Source: Micromonospora sp. M71_S20 | GTDB taxonomy: Bacteria; Actinomycetota; Actinomycetes; Mycobacteriales; Micromonosporaceae | DNA: 64,000 nucleotides | Reading direction: 5' to 3' | NCBI RefSeq assembly: GCF_003664255.1 | Contig: NZ_RCCV01000003.1 | Coordinates: 434,001 to 498,000 of the forward strand | In this document: piece by piece, positions 8,480 through 20,729 of the stretch | How the letters are laid out: every line of letters begins with the position of its first letter | Position numbering within the stretch: position 1 is the stretch's first letter | Notes under the pieces: generated by a model | Told to the model about the DNA's origin: nothing | Database searches by the model: none | The model's input: only the letters and a program-made list of their open reading frames with translations | Position numbers and translations under genes: made by a program

Positions 8480-8508
8480 GCGGGCAGCGGGCCGGGCCCG
8501 TCGCCCGC
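8480..8508. terminator. Inverted repeat between convergent genes
   Basis: GCGGGC-AG-CGGGCC (8480-8493) pairs with GGCCCG-TC-GCCCGC (8495-8508) in the 75-nt gap between the DUF2203 gene and the convergent threonine dehydratase gene. The innermost pairs must open, leaving a GC-rich hairpin that could end transcription from both sides. No T-run. Confidence 0.4.
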
Positions 8509-8519
8509 GCCGGTGGTGC

Positions 8520-9467
8520 TCAGGCCAGGGACGCGAGCATGGCCGGGGAGACGTTCCCGCCGCTGATGACGAGCACGGTACGGGTGCCCGACGCGGCGTC
8601 GACCAGGCCGGCCCGCAACGCGGCGAGGGTGACGGCGGCGGACGGCTCGACCAGGAGCTTCGTCGCGTCCAGCAGCTCCCACCAGGCGGCCCGGATGTCC
8701 TCCTCGGACACCTCGACCACCTCGTCCACCAGCGCGCGGACGTGCGCCAGGGTGTGCCGCCCGGCGAACGGCGCCGCCAGCCCGTCGGCGATGGAGGTCG
8801 GCCGTACCGCGAGGGCGTCGCCGTCGGTGCGCAGCGCGTGGCCGACCGCGTTGGCGGTGGCCGGCTCGACCCCGACGATTCGGGCGGTGGGGACGGCCGC
8901 CCGGACCGCCGACGCCACCCCGCTGATCAGCCCGCCGCCGCCCACCGGCACCAGGACCAGCTCCGGCGGCGGGCCGTCGGCCAGGATCTCCCTGCCGACG
9001 GTGGCCTGGCCGGCGATGACGTCCGGCTCGTCGAACGGGTGCAGGAGGTGGTAGCCGCGCTCCGCCGCGAGGGCCTGGCAGGTGCCCAGCAGGTCGTCGG
9101 TGAGGACGACCTCGCCGCCGTACCGCCGGACCGCCTCGATCTTGGTCGGCACCGCGTGCGGTGGCATGCAGACGACCGTCGGCAGGCCGAAGGCGCGACC
9201 GGCGAAGGCCACGGCCGCCGCGTGGTTGCCGGCGGAGAAGGCTGTCAGCCCGGCGGGCGCCCCCTCCCGTTCGACGCGGGCGAGCAGCGCGTTCAGCGCG
9301 CCCCGCACCTTGAAGCTGCCGGTGTGCTGGAGGTTCTCCGCCTTGACCGCGAGGTCGAGCCGGAGCGGGTCGCCGAGGCGGGGGCAGGGCAGCAGCGGCG
9401 TGCGGGCGACCCGCCCCCCGATGCGCCTCTCGGCCGTGATGATGTCGTCCACGGTGGTGAGCTGCAC
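8520..9467 (-). CDS. Threonine/serine dehydratase (PLP fold type II), no ACT domain
   Basis: A 315-residue PLP enzyme. The Schiff-base lysine is K53 in TGSFKVRGA; the PLP-phosphate loop is VGGGGLISG; a further fold-type-II block is FSAGNHAAAVAFAG. It should deaminate L-threonine or L-serine to the 2-oxo acid and ammonia. The C-terminal ACT regulatory domain of biosynthetic IlvA is absent, which points to a catabolic or serine/threonine ammonia-lyase. A racemase of the same fold cannot be excluded. Start is GTG 9467. Confidence 0.85.
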   Translation of the reverse strand: MQLTTVDDIITAERRIGGRVARTPLLPCPRLGDPLRLDLAVKAENLQHTGSFKVRGALNALLARVEREGAPAGLTAFSAGNHAAAVAFAGRAFGLPTVVCMPPHAVPTKIEAVRRYGGEVVLTDDLLGTCQALAAERGYHLLHPFDEPDVIAGQATVGREILADGPPPELVLVPVGGGGLISGVASAVRAAVPTARIVGVEPATANAVGHALRTDGDALAVRPTSIADGLAAPFAGRHTLAHVRALVDEVVEVSEEDIRAAWWELLDATKLLVEPSAAVTLAALRAGLVDAASGTRTVLVISGGNVSPAMLASLA

Positions 9468-9568
9468 GGTCGCAGCTTAGCCCGGCCCCGGCCGGTCGCA
9501 CCGCCCGTGGTGATGGCGACGCAGGACCCGATCGAACGGTGCGACCGGCGGGGCGGTGGCGCGACCGC

Positions 9569-10243
9569 TCAGCGGGTGGCTTCGGCCAGCGCGGCGCGCA
9601 CCCTGGCGGCGTCAGCCGGCGCCTCGCGCTCCCAGTCCGCCGGGTCGGCCGAGTAGATGGTCCCGTATGCCGGGGTGTCCGGCTGGTAGCGCCAGCTCTC
9701 GGCGAGCGTCCCGGCGTCCACGGCGTCGTAGCCGATCCGGTCGAGGAAGGCCGCGGCCTCCGCCTTCGCGCCCGCGTCGTCGCCGGCGACGGGCAGCGCG
9801 CTGCGGTCGTCGGCGCCGGCCGGCCGGGCCAGCGCGTGCAGGTGCTTGAAGAAGATGTTGTTGAACACCTTGACCACCCGCGACTGTGGCAGGTGCCGTT
9901 GCAGCAGCTCGCTGCTGGTGGTGGAGCCCGAGTCCAGCTCGGGGAACCGGCCGTCCCGCTCCGGGTAGTAGTTGTTGGTGTCCAGCACCAGCTTGCCGGC
10001 GAGCGGCTCGACCGGCACGTCCCGGTACGCCTTCAGCGGGATGGTGACGACCACCAGATCGCCGGCCTCCGCGGCCTCCCGGACCGTGGCCGCCCGGGCG
10101 CGCGGGCCCAGCTCCTCGACGAGATCCTTGAGGGTCTCCGGGCCGCGCGAGTTGCTCAGCACCACCTCGTAGCCGGCGGCCACCGCCAGCCGCGCCACCG
10201 TGCCGCCGATGTGTCCACTGCCGATCAGTCCCACAGTTGTCAT
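9569..10243 (-). CDS. F420-dependent NADP oxidoreductase-like protein (NPR family)
   Basis: A 224-residue protein with an N-terminal nucleotide-binding motif (VGLIGSGHIGGTVARLAV) and the NPR-family blocks LVVVTIPLKAY, KLVLDTNNYYPERDG and VVKVFNNIFFKHL. Family members move hydride between NADPH and coenzyme F420 or use NADPH on other substrates. ATG 10243 follows GGGAAG by 7 nt. The gene reads away from a heptamer-repeat region that separates it from the divergent DUF4259 gene. Confidence 0.78.
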   Translation of the reverse strand: MTTVGLIGSGHIGGTVARLAVAAGYEVVLSNSRGPETLKDLVEELGPRARAATVREAAEAGDLVVVTIPLKAYRDVPVEPLAGKLVLDTNNYYPERDGRFPELDSGSTTSSELLQRHLPQSRVVKVFNNIFFKHLHALARPAGADDRSALPVAGDDAGAKAEAAAFLDRIGYDAVDAGTLAESWRYQPDTPAYGTIYSADPADWEREAPADAARVRAALAEATR

Positions 10244-10583
10244 GTCGCTTCCCAACCTCGTCCGCGGTGGCGGTATTCCCCACCGGCGTGGTCGACAATT
10301 CCGCCCGGTGCCCGGTGCCCGGTGCCCGGTGCCCGGTGCCCGGTGCCCGGTGCCCGGTGCCCGGTGCCCGGTGGGCCGGTCGACGGCGTCGGACCGGGTG
10401 CGGGTCGGGCGGCCGGCGGGGGCGGTCCGCGCGCCCGTCCGCCCAACGTACTGCCGGCCGGGGTGCGGGGGGCCGGCTTCGGGACAACGCCTGCCGGGCG
10501 GCCCGCATCGCCGTCGCGGGGGGACCGGTGTCGGCCCTGGCGGCTAGCCTGCCTCCACTTGCGAACACGGATTGGGGAGTGCG
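10244..10583. other. Divergent intergenic region with tandem repeat and a -10-like element
   Basis: 340 nt between two divergent genes. It holds the 70-bp heptamer array (10304-10373) and, on the plus strand, TAGCCT at 10545-10550, a plausible -10 for the DUF4259 gene about 30 nt upstream of its start. Nothing else with clear structure is seen. Confidence 0.5.
10304..10373. repeat. Tandem repeat: ten perfect copies of CCCGGTG
   Basis: Ten uninterrupted identical 7-bp units fill 10304-10373, between the divergent oxidoreductase and DUF4259 genes. The purity of the array suggests recent expansion by slippage. Because 7 is not a multiple of 3 it is unlikely to be coding; it changes the spacing of any upstream elements when copy number changes. 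Confidence 0.95.
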
Positions 10584-11024
10584 ATGGGCACGTGGGCGGC
10601 GGGGCCATTCGACAACGACGTGGCGGCGGACTGGTGCGCCGGCCTCGACGAGGCGTCGCCGGAGCGGCGGCCCCTGCTGGTCGAGCAGGCGCTGCGCGAG
10701 GCGGCGGGGGAGGACGACTTCCTGGACTCGTGGCCCGGCGCCAAGGCGGTCGCGGCGTCGGCGGTGGTCGCCGCGCACCTTCCCGGCGGCCCGCCGGTCG
10801 ACTCGGCGTACGCGCCGGACTTCCTCACCGCCGGCGGGCGCCTCACGCTCTCCGCGGAGCTGCCGGCGCTGGCCCTGCGGGCGCTGGAGCGGGTGCTCGC
10901 CGACGGGTCCGAGCTGGCCGAGCTCTGGGACGAGGCCGGTGAGCTAGACGAGTTCGCCGCCGCGCTCGCCCCGATCCGGGCCGCGCTGGCCGACCCGACC
11001 GGGGCCGCCGCCGTCGGGGGCTGA
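10584..11024 (+). CDS. DUF4259 family protein
   Basis: A 146-residue acidic, Ala-rich protein opening GTWAAGPFDNDVAADWCAGL, the hallmark start of DUF4259. The rest is helical (ALREAAGEDDFLDSWPGAKA, LPALALRALERVLADGSEL). Function is unknown; family members are soluble and often sit near regulators. GGGGAG at 10574-10579 is the RBS for ATG 10584. It is convergent with the next gene, only 10 nt away. Confidence 0.82.
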   Translation: MGTWAAGPFDNDVAADWCAGLDEASPERRPLLVEQALREAAGEDDFLDSWPGAKAVAASAVVAAHLPGGPPVDSAYAPDFLTAGGRLTLSAELPALALRALERVLADGSELAELWDEAGELDEFAAALAPIRAALADPTGAAAVGG

Positions 11025-11034
11025 GGCGCGGGGT

Positions 11035-11466
11035 TCACCGCCGGCGGGGACCGGGCAGGGGGCGCCCGGCCGGACCGCCCGGATCGCCGTCGCGCCGGAC
11101 CGCCGCCACCACCCGCTCGACCCGTACGCCGGTCGTCGGGTCGGTCCAGACGAACACCACCGGCCTGGCCGCCGCGAAGAGCTCCCAGACGAACGGCGGC
11201 AGGTCCTCGGGCGACATCCGGATGTAGGGCGTCGCGTCGTCGACCCGACCGAGCAGGTGCTCCAACGCGAAGCGGTGCCGTCCCGAGCCGTCGAGGTGCT
11301 CGGGAGCCGGCGGGACGTGGCGCAGGCTCCCCTGGTCGCGCAGCACGTCGTCCGGCACGGCGGCGTCGAGCACCACCCGGCCGGCGTCGAGCGGGCGCTG
11401 GATGCTGACGTGGTGGTCGGGCGGGACCTGGCCCGGCGCGAGCATCCCCTGCACCGCGAAGAACAT
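11035..11466 (-). CDS. Hypothetical protein, unrecognised
   Basis: A 143-residue protein I cannot place in a family. It begins MFFAVQGMLAPGQVPPDHHV, has a basic, Pro/Arg-rich tail (GPAGRPLPGPRRR) and a central block with YIRMSPEDLPPFVWELF. There is no signal peptide or membrane segment. GGAGGGGG about 8 nt before ATG 11466 supports the start, and codon bias is that of the neighbours. It lies between DUF4259 (convergent) and the peroxidase gene. Confidence 0.6.
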   Translation of the reverse strand: MFFAVQGMLAPGQVPPDHHVSIQRPLDAGRVVLDAAVPDDVLRDQGSLRHVPPAPEHLDGSGRHRFALEHLLGRVDDATPYIRMSPEDLPPFVWELFAAARPVVFVWTDPTTGVRVERVVAAVRRDGDPGGPAGRPLPGPRRR

Positions 11467-11550
11467 CCCGACCCCCTCCGCCCGAATCGTCCCGGGTGTC
11501 GCCGATCGTAGTCCGCCCGACACGCAGCGGCTCGATCGAGGCGGGTGGCG

Positions 11551-12045
11551 TCAGACCGCTGGGGGCAGCACCTTCTCGATCGCGGCGCGCAGGTCGGTCG
11601 AGCCGGGCTCGACGGTGGGTGCGAACCGGGCCGCCACCGTGCCGTCCGGGGCGACGAGGAACTTCTCGAAGTTCCACCGCACGTCGCCGGCGTGGCCCTC
11701 CGCGTCGGCCGTGCCGACCAGCGCCGCATAGAGCGGGTGGCGGCCGGGGCCGTTCACGTCGACCTTCTCGGTGAGCGGGAAGGTCACCCCGTAGTTGACC
11801 TGGCAGAAGTCGCTGATCTCGGCGGCGGTGCCCGGCTCCTGGCCGGCGAACTGGTTGCAGGGCACGCCGAGCACCACCAGGCCGCGGTCGGCGTACTCGT
11901 CGTGCAGCGCCTGGAGGCCGGCGTACTGCGGGGTGAGGCCGCAGCGCGAGGCGACGTTGACCACCAGCAGCGCGCGTCCGCGGTACTGCGCGAGGTCGGC
12001 CGGGCCTCCGGCCAGGGCGTCGATCCGGGTGTCGAAGACGGTCAT
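11551..12045 (-). CDS. Glutathione peroxidase-family thiol peroxidase
   Basis: A 164-residue GPx-fold peroxidase. The catalytic triad is C35 (NVASRCGLTPQY), Q65 (PCNQFAGQE) and W124/N125 (WNFEKFL). It has Cys, not selenocysteine, and a further Cys81 (DFCQVNYG) usable as resolving residue. Actinobacteria make mycothiol rather than glutathione, so thioredoxin is the likelier reductant. It removes H2O2 and organic hydroperoxides in the cytoplasm. Start is ATG 12045. Confidence 0.9.
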   Translation of the reverse strand: MTVFDTRIDALAGGPADLAQYRGRALLVVNVASRCGLTPQYAGLQALHDEYADRGLVVLGVPCNQFAGQEPGTAAEISDFCQVNYGVTFPLTEKVDVNGPGRHPLYAALVGTADAEGHAGDVRWNFEKFLVAPDGTVAARFAPTVEPGSTDLRAAIEKVLPPAV

Positions 12046-12160
12046 GGACCGAGGCTACGCGCCGCCACCGCGGCCGCCGCTCGCGCCGCCAGTGGGCCGC
12101 CGCTGAGGGAGCGGCCGGGAGGCTGGTCGCGCTCCCAGTCGAAATCGATACATGCACATC

Positions 12161-12215
12161 TTGACGAAGGGATGACGGCGTGAGTAGCGTCTCACCATCA
12201 ATCTGGAAAGTTTCC
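12161..12215 (+). promoter_or_regulatory. Chitinase promoter with operator-like palindrome GGAAAGTTTCC
   Basis: TTGACG (12161-12166) and TAGCGT (12185-12190) are 18 nt apart, giving a start site near 12197. The 11-bp palindrome GGAAA-G-TTTCC lies at 12205-12215, just downstream of that site, where a bound repressor would block elongation. It differs from the DasR dre element (TGGTCTAGACCA). An RBS (AGGGAG, 12225-12230) follows. Confidence 0.65.
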
Positions 12216-12237
12216 TAACTGTTTAGGGAGACGCCGC

Positions 12238-13863
<1,626 letters not shown>

Positions 13864-13889
13864 GCCGAGTGCCGACGCACCACCCACAC

Positions 13890-13924
13890 GGCGGGGAGGG
13901 ACCACGCACCGGTCCCTCCCCGCC
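13890..13924 (+). terminator. Hairpin terminator after the chitinase gene
   Basis: A perfect 14-bp stem: GGCGGGGAGGGACC (13890-13903) against GGTCCCTCCCCGCC (13911-13924), 7-nt loop, 26 nt after the chitinase stop. No T-run. Confidence 0.7.
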
Positions 13925-14106
13925 CGCTGTGCCCGGGTCGTGGGGAGCCTCCCGCGTCGGCCCGGTCGGGCGGCCGGTGGCGTTCGGTGACGGGCACGTC
14001 GGTGGCGGGGACCGGACGGTTCGGGCGCGGCGGCGTCCGGGCACATGTGTCGATGTGACAGACTCGCCGCTCAACGGGCTCGATGTCCACGGTGACGGAG
14101 GTGGCG

Positions 14107-14589
14107 ATGCGCGCGACGCGCGGGAGGCTCGCGGCGGGCGCCGTGCTGCTCGGGACCTTTCCCCTCGTCCTGCTCGGCTGCGGCATCGGCGAGGAGGAGG
14201 ACCCGGCGACCAAGCCCGGGCGGGCCCCGGCCGAGGAGGCCACCACGAAGTCGCGGGAACGGGTGCAGGCCTACCTCGACGCGATGACCGCCAAGGACGT
14301 CGCGGCCGGGCGCAGCCAGCTCTGCGCCGCCCTCCAGCAGAGCTTCGACACCGCCGCGACCGGCCCCAACGGCGACTTCGCCGACCACTTCACGGTGCCG
14401 CGGGCCGAGATCACCGACATCCGCTCCGGTCCCCGGGGCCAGGAGGTGAGCACGTCGATCTCGGTCGCCGCCGGCTCCCGCACGCTCACCCGGCCGCTGC
14501 TGTTCACGGTCACCCGCGACGGCGCCGACTGGTGCATCGCCGCCGAGGCGCCGGGCGGCAACACCCCGGCCCCCGCCGCCACCGGCTGA
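14107..14589 (+). CDS. Putative lipoprotein with NTF2-like/DUF4878-type domain
   Basis: A 160-residue protein with a lipoprotein signal: MRATRGRLAAGAVLLG, then the lipobox LLGC with the lipidated Cys. After an acidic linker comes a domain that looks like an NTF2/DUF4878-type fold (VQAYLDAMTAKDVAAGRSQL ... FTVTRDGADWCIA); the domain call is tentative. It would be anchored on the outer face of the membrane. ATG 14107 has GGAGG five nt upstream; an in-frame ATG at 14083 lacks an RBS. Confidence 0.75.
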   Translation: MRATRGRLAAGAVLLGTFPLVLLGCGIGEEEDPATKPGRAPAEEATTKSRERVQAYLDAMTAKDVAAGRSQLCAALQQSFDTAATGPNGDFADHFTVPRAEITDIRSGPRGQEVSTSISVAAGSRTLTRPLLFTVTRDGADWCIAAEAPGGNTPAPAATG

Positions 14590-14667
14590 CCCTGCCTCCG
14601 GGTGAGTCCGCTCTCACCTGCCGGAACCATCCCCCTCGCCGGTCGGTCGCCGGGCCGCTCGCCGTAG

Positions 14668-17223
<2,556 letters not shown>

Positions 17224-17241
17224 CCGCCCCGCCGGCCCGCG

Positions 17242-18105
17242 TCAGGGGTGCAGGCGCCTGAGGGTGGCGATGTCGGCGGCGTGGCCGACGTGCTTCTCCG
17301 TCGGCGTCTCCACCACGACCGGGACGCCGGCGGTGGCCGGATGCGCCATCAGCTCGGCGAACGCCGGCTCGCCGATGGTGCCCTTGCCGATGTTCTCGTG
17401 CCGGTCCCGGGTGGAGCCGCAGAGGTCCTTCGAGTCGTTCGCGTGCACCAGCCGCAGCCGGTCGGCCCCGACCGTCGCCACGAGCGTGTCGAGCGTCGCG
17501 GTCATGCCGCCCTCGACGGCCAGGTCGTGCCCGGCGGCCCAGGCGTGGCACGTGTCGAAGCAGACCCCGAGCCAGGGGTGCCGTTCCACCGCGTCGAGGT
17601 AGGGCCCGAGCTGCTCCACCCGGGAGGCGAGCGAGCGACCGCCGCCCGCGCTCGGCTCGACCAGCAGCCGAGGGCCCTCCGCTGCCGCCGCCTCGTCGAG
17701 CAGCGGCAGCAACGTCTCGCGTACCTGCCGCATGGCGGCCTCGGCGTACCCCTCGTCGACCGCGCTGCCGGCGTGGAAGACGACACCCTCGGCGCCGATC
17801 GCCCGGCCCCGGCGCAGCGCGTGGGCGAGCGTCTCCGCCGAACGCTCGACCGTGTTCGCGGTGGGGGAGCCGAGGTTGACCAGCAGCGACGCGTGGATGA
17901 AGACGGGCACGCCCCGCTCGCCGCAGCCGTCGCGGAACAACGTGTCCTGGGCCGGGTCGCCCGCCGGCAGCGCCCAGCCCCGCGAGTTGGACACGTAGAC
18001 CTGCACGACCTGTGAGCCGGCCGCGTCGACGTACGGCAGGGCGGCCCGCGCCAGGCCGCCGGAGGTGGGCGTGTGCGAGCCGACCAGCCGCTGCGGTGCC
18101 GGCAT
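17242..18105 (-). CDS. nfo: Endonuclease IV (AP endonuclease family 2)
   Basis: A 287-residue TIM-barrel enzyme cutting DNA 5' to abasic sites in base excision repair. Metal ligands are visible in FIHASLLVNLG, GVVFHAGS, LLVEPSAGGG, GVCFDTCHAWAAGHD, LVHANDSKD, DRHENIGKG and VVVETPTE. The Glu of the usual LLENTAG block is kept in LLVEPSA. ATG 18105 is used; ATG 18117 would overlap the end of the kinase gene by 10 nt. No RBS is obvious, so translation is probably coupled to pknL. Confidence 0.9.
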   Translation of the reverse strand: MPAPQRLVGSHTPTSGGLARAALPYVDAAGSQVVQVYVSNSRGWALPAGDPAQDTLFRDGCGERGVPVFIHASLLVNLGSPTANTVERSAETLAHALRRGRAIGAEGVVFHAGSAVDEGYAEAAMRQVRETLLPLLDEAAAAEGPRLLVEPSAGGGRSLASRVEQLGPYLDAVERHPWLGVCFDTCHAWAAGHDLAVEGGMTATLDTLVATVGADRLRLVHANDSKDLCGSTRDRHENIGKGTIGEPAFAELMAHPATAGVPVVVETPTEKHVGHAADIATLRRLHP

Positions 18106-18107
18106 CG

Positions 18108-20093
18108 CTACATGCATCCGAGGGTGACCGGGGTGGCCGGCGGCACCTGCGTGTTCTCCGGCGGGTTCTGGAACCGGGTGACGCCGTTCGGGTTGAACTG
18201 GATCGCCACCGGGAAGCCCTGGCTCTCCAGCAGCTGCTTGGCCTGCTGACAGGGCAGGTCGATGACCCGGGGCACGGCGACCAGCGGCGGGCCCTTGCTG
18301 AGTTCCAGCTTGACCTTCGCTCCCCGCTCCACCCCGGTGCCGTCGGCCGGGCTCTGCCCGAGGATCTCGTCCCTGGGCTTGTCGGAGTCCTTGTAGGTGG
18401 GCTCCACCAGCTCCAGGCCCAGTTGGGCGAGGATCGTCCGGGCCTCACCCAGGCTCTTGCCGACCAGGTTGGGCACGGAGATCGGGGCCTTGCCCTTGCT
18501 CAGGACGACCGTGACCTTGTCGCCCGGCTTCACCTCGGTGCCGACCTTGGGGTTGGTCTCCAACACGACGCCCGCGGGCAGGTTGTCGTCGTAGCGGGCG
18601 GTGCCCTTGGCCACCACCAGCTTCGCGTCGAGCAGGTCCGCCTCGGCGAGCTCGAACTCCTTGCCCACCACGTCGGGCACCGGGAAACGCTCCGGCCCGA
18701 GCGAGAGGGTCAGCGTGATCGTGCCGCCCTTGACGATCCGCGTGGCCGAGACGGGATCCTGCGCCAGCACGGCGTCCTTCGGGACCTTCTCGTCGTAGCG
18801 CGGTTCGGCGTAGCTGAGGACGATCCCGGCGCGGGCGGCCTGCGCCTCCGCGTCGGCCTTGGTCATCGCCACCAGCTGCGGGGCCTCCGTGTAGCGCCCG
18901 GCCGCGAACCACCAGCCGCCGCCGGCGACCAGCAGGACCAGCACCACCGCGGCGGCGATGGCCGCCGTGCGGCCCCGCGGGTCGCCCATCACCCGGGTGC
19001 GCAGCGCGGCCAGCCGCGACCACAGGCTCTCGTCCTCCTCGGGCTCGGCCCGGCGACGGCCCGTCCGGGGGCCGCCGCCCTCGGGTAGCCGGGCCCAGGC
19101 GGGCCGCTCGGCCGGCCGGACCGCCGCGACCATCATGGTCGGCCCGGCCATCGGCTCGTCGGACACCCGGCGCAGCACGGCGGTACGCGTGTTCGCGTCG
19201 CCCAGGTCGTCCCGGACCGCCTGCACCTCGGCCAGCAACGCGCCGGCGTCGGTCGGCCGGGCGCCCGGATCACGCCGGGTGGCCCGGGCGATGAGTTCGT
19301 CGAGCGCCTTGGGCAGGCCGGGCACCAGGGTCGACGGCGCCGGGACGTCGTTGTCGACGTGCTGCCAGGCGACGTCGACCGGGCGGTCCCCGTCGTAGGG
19401 CACCCGACCGGTGAGCATCTCGAACAGCACGATGCCGGCGGAGTAGACGTCGGTGCGGGGGTCGGCGTGCCCCTCGGTGACCAGTTCCGGGGCCACGTAC
19501 GCGACCGTGGCCATCAACTGGTTGCCGTTCTCGTCGTCGGCGCTCGCCTCGACCGCCTGGGCCAGCCCGAAGTCGGCGACCTTGACCACGCTGTCGACCA
19601 GGTTGGCCGGGCCGCCGGTGGGGGCCTCGGCGACCAGCACGTTCTCCGGCTTCACGTCGCGGTGCACCAGCCCCGCCCGGTGCGCGGCGGCGATCGCGGC
19701 GAGCATCTGCTCGGCGATGGCCAGCGCCTCGTCGGGGTTGAGCCGGCGCCGCTCGGCGAGCACGTCACGCAGGGTGCGACCGCGGACGTACTCCATCACG
19801 AGGTAGGGCAGGCCGGAGTGGGTGCCCTGGTCGTAGACCGCGACGACGTTGGGGTGGGTCAACCGGGCGATGGTCTTCGCCTCGTCGGTGAACCGCTCCA
19901 CGAAGCCCGCCGCCCGCGCCCCTGGTTCCGGGGCCTGGGACGGATGAATGATCTTGAGTGCGACGGTGCGCTCGAGGCGCTCGTCGGTGGCGGTGTACAC
20001 GGTCGCCATGCCGCCACGGGCCACGCGACCGCGGATGCGGTAGCGCCCGTCGATCAGCGAGCCCAGCAACGTGTCGGCGACCTGTGTGTCCAT
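18108..20093 (-). CDS. pknL: PknL-like serine/threonine protein kinase with PASTA domains
   Basis: A 661-residue transmembrane kinase. The kinase domain (about 18-290) has RGGMATVY, K47 (VALKII), HRDVKPEN with D146, DFG at 174-176 and VAYVAPE. A juxtamembrane linker leads to one membrane helix (about 377-396), then four PASTA repeats outside the cell, the last with two Cys (LPCQQA, LGCM) that could form a cap. PASTA kinases sense muropeptides or lipid II and phosphorylate division and wall-synthesis proteins. Neighbours (divergent Rv2175c-like gene, aroG nearby) match pknL of Mycobacterium. TAGACT lies 8 nt before the ATG. Confidence 0.92.
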   Translation of the reverse strand: MDTQVADTLLGSLIDGRYRIRGRVARGGMATVYTATDERLERTVALKIIHPSQAPEPGARAAGFVERFTDEAKTIARLTHPNVVAVYDQGTHSGLPYLVMEYVRGRTLRDVLAERRRLNPDEALAIAEQMLAAIAAAHRAGLVHRDVKPENVLVAEAPTGGPANLVDSVVKVADFGLAQAVEASADDENGNQLMATVAYVAPELVTEGHADPRTDVYSAGIVLFEMLTGRVPYDGDRPVDVAWQHVDNDVPAPSTLVPGLPKALDELIARATRRDPGARPTDAGALLAEVQAVRDDLGDANTRTAVLRRVSDEPMAGPTMMVAAVRPAERPAWARLPEGGGPRTGRRRAEPEEDESLWSRLAALRTRVMGDPRGRTAAIAAAVVLVLLVAGGGWWFAAGRYTEAPQLVAMTKADAEAQAARAGIVLSYAEPRYDEKVPKDAVLAQDPVSATRIVKGGTITLTLSLGPERFPVPDVVGKEFELAEADLLDAKLVVAKGTARYDDNLPAGVVLETNPKVGTEVKPGDKVTVVLSKGKAPISVPNLVGKSLGEARTILAQLGLELVEPTYKDSDKPRDEILGQSPADGTGVERGAKVKLELSKGPPLVAVPRVIDLPCQQAKQLLESQGFPVAIQFNPNGVTRFQNPPENTQVPPATPVTLGCM

Positions 20094-20257
20094 CGGCAGG
20101 GAGTCTATGTGTCCAGGAGGTGAAGGTTGAACAGGATGCTACAGATGGGGTGCGACAAGGACCGCTCCGCCGCACTCGCTCGCCCCGCCGGCCCTGCTCA
20201 GCCGGCTCGTGGGGGTGCCGTTGGCTCCGACCGGGCGGGACATGGCAGGGTGGTCCG

Positions 20258-20650
20258 GTGACCGACTCAGTACCCGCCGACCGGGCCGTGCCCGGCGCCG
20301 AATCCGCCGGCCCCGCCGATGCCGCCGACTGGCTGACCCTGCCGGACGTGGCCGAGCGCCTCGACGTGTCGATCAGCAAGGTCCACCAGATGATCCGGGA
20401 CCGGGAGCTGATCGCGGTACGCCGCGACGGCGTCCGCCGGACGCCGGCCGACCTGGTGGCCAACCAGACGGTGCTGAAGCACCTGCCCGGCGTGCTCAAC
20501 CTGCTGGCCGACGGGGGCTACGACGACGAGGGCGCGCTGCGCTGGCTCTACGAGCCGGACGACACCCTGCCCGGCGGCAGCCCCGCGAAGGCGCTCGCCG
20601 GCGACCAGGCCCGCGAGGTGAAGCGCCGGGCCCAGGCCTTGGGCTTCTGA
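20258..20650 (+). CDS. Rv2175c-family helix-turn-helix DNA-binding protein
   Basis: A 130-residue protein with a helix-turn-helix (LTLPDVAERLDVSISKVHQM) followed by the family C-terminal part (LPGVLNLLADGGYDDEGAL, LYEPDDTLPGGSP). In Mycobacterium tuberculosis Rv2175c is a substrate of PknL, and binding to DNA falls on phosphorylation of its N-terminal tail. Here the gene is divergent from the PknL-like kinase, the same partnership. The 25-residue tail holds Thr2 and Ser4/Ser16 as candidate sites. Start is GTG 20258. Confidence 0.88.
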   Translation: MTDSVPADRAVPGAESAGPADAADWLTLPDVAERLDVSISKVHQMIRDRELIAVRRDGVRRTPADLVANQTVLKHLPGVLNLLADGGYDDEGALRWLYEPDDTLPGGSPAKALAGDQAREVKRRAQALGF

Positions 20651-20658
20651 CCCGCCCC

Positions 20659-20729
20659 TGACCCGCGCGCCCCGCGCGCCCCGCGCGCCCCGCGCGCCCC
20701 GCGCGCCCCGCGCGGGGCGCGCGGGTCAG
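20659..20729. terminator. Palindrome with tandem 9-mers between convergent genes
   Basis: CTGACCCGCGCGCCCC (20659-20674) and its exact inverse complement GGGGCGCGCGGGTCAG (20714-20729) form a 16-bp stem. The interior is built from five perfect copies of the 9-mer CCCGCGCGC (20662-20706) and a partial sixth. The right arm contains the TGA of the minus-strand idsA gene, so this is a natural bidirectional terminator. Confidence 0.75.

Noticed and set aside
10304..10373. CRISPR-like array
   Set aside because: Units are 7 bp, contiguous and without spacers; it is a simple tandem repeat.
11551..12045. Selenoprotein glutathione peroxidase
   Set aside because: The catalytic residue codon is a normal Cys codon; there is no in-frame TGA.
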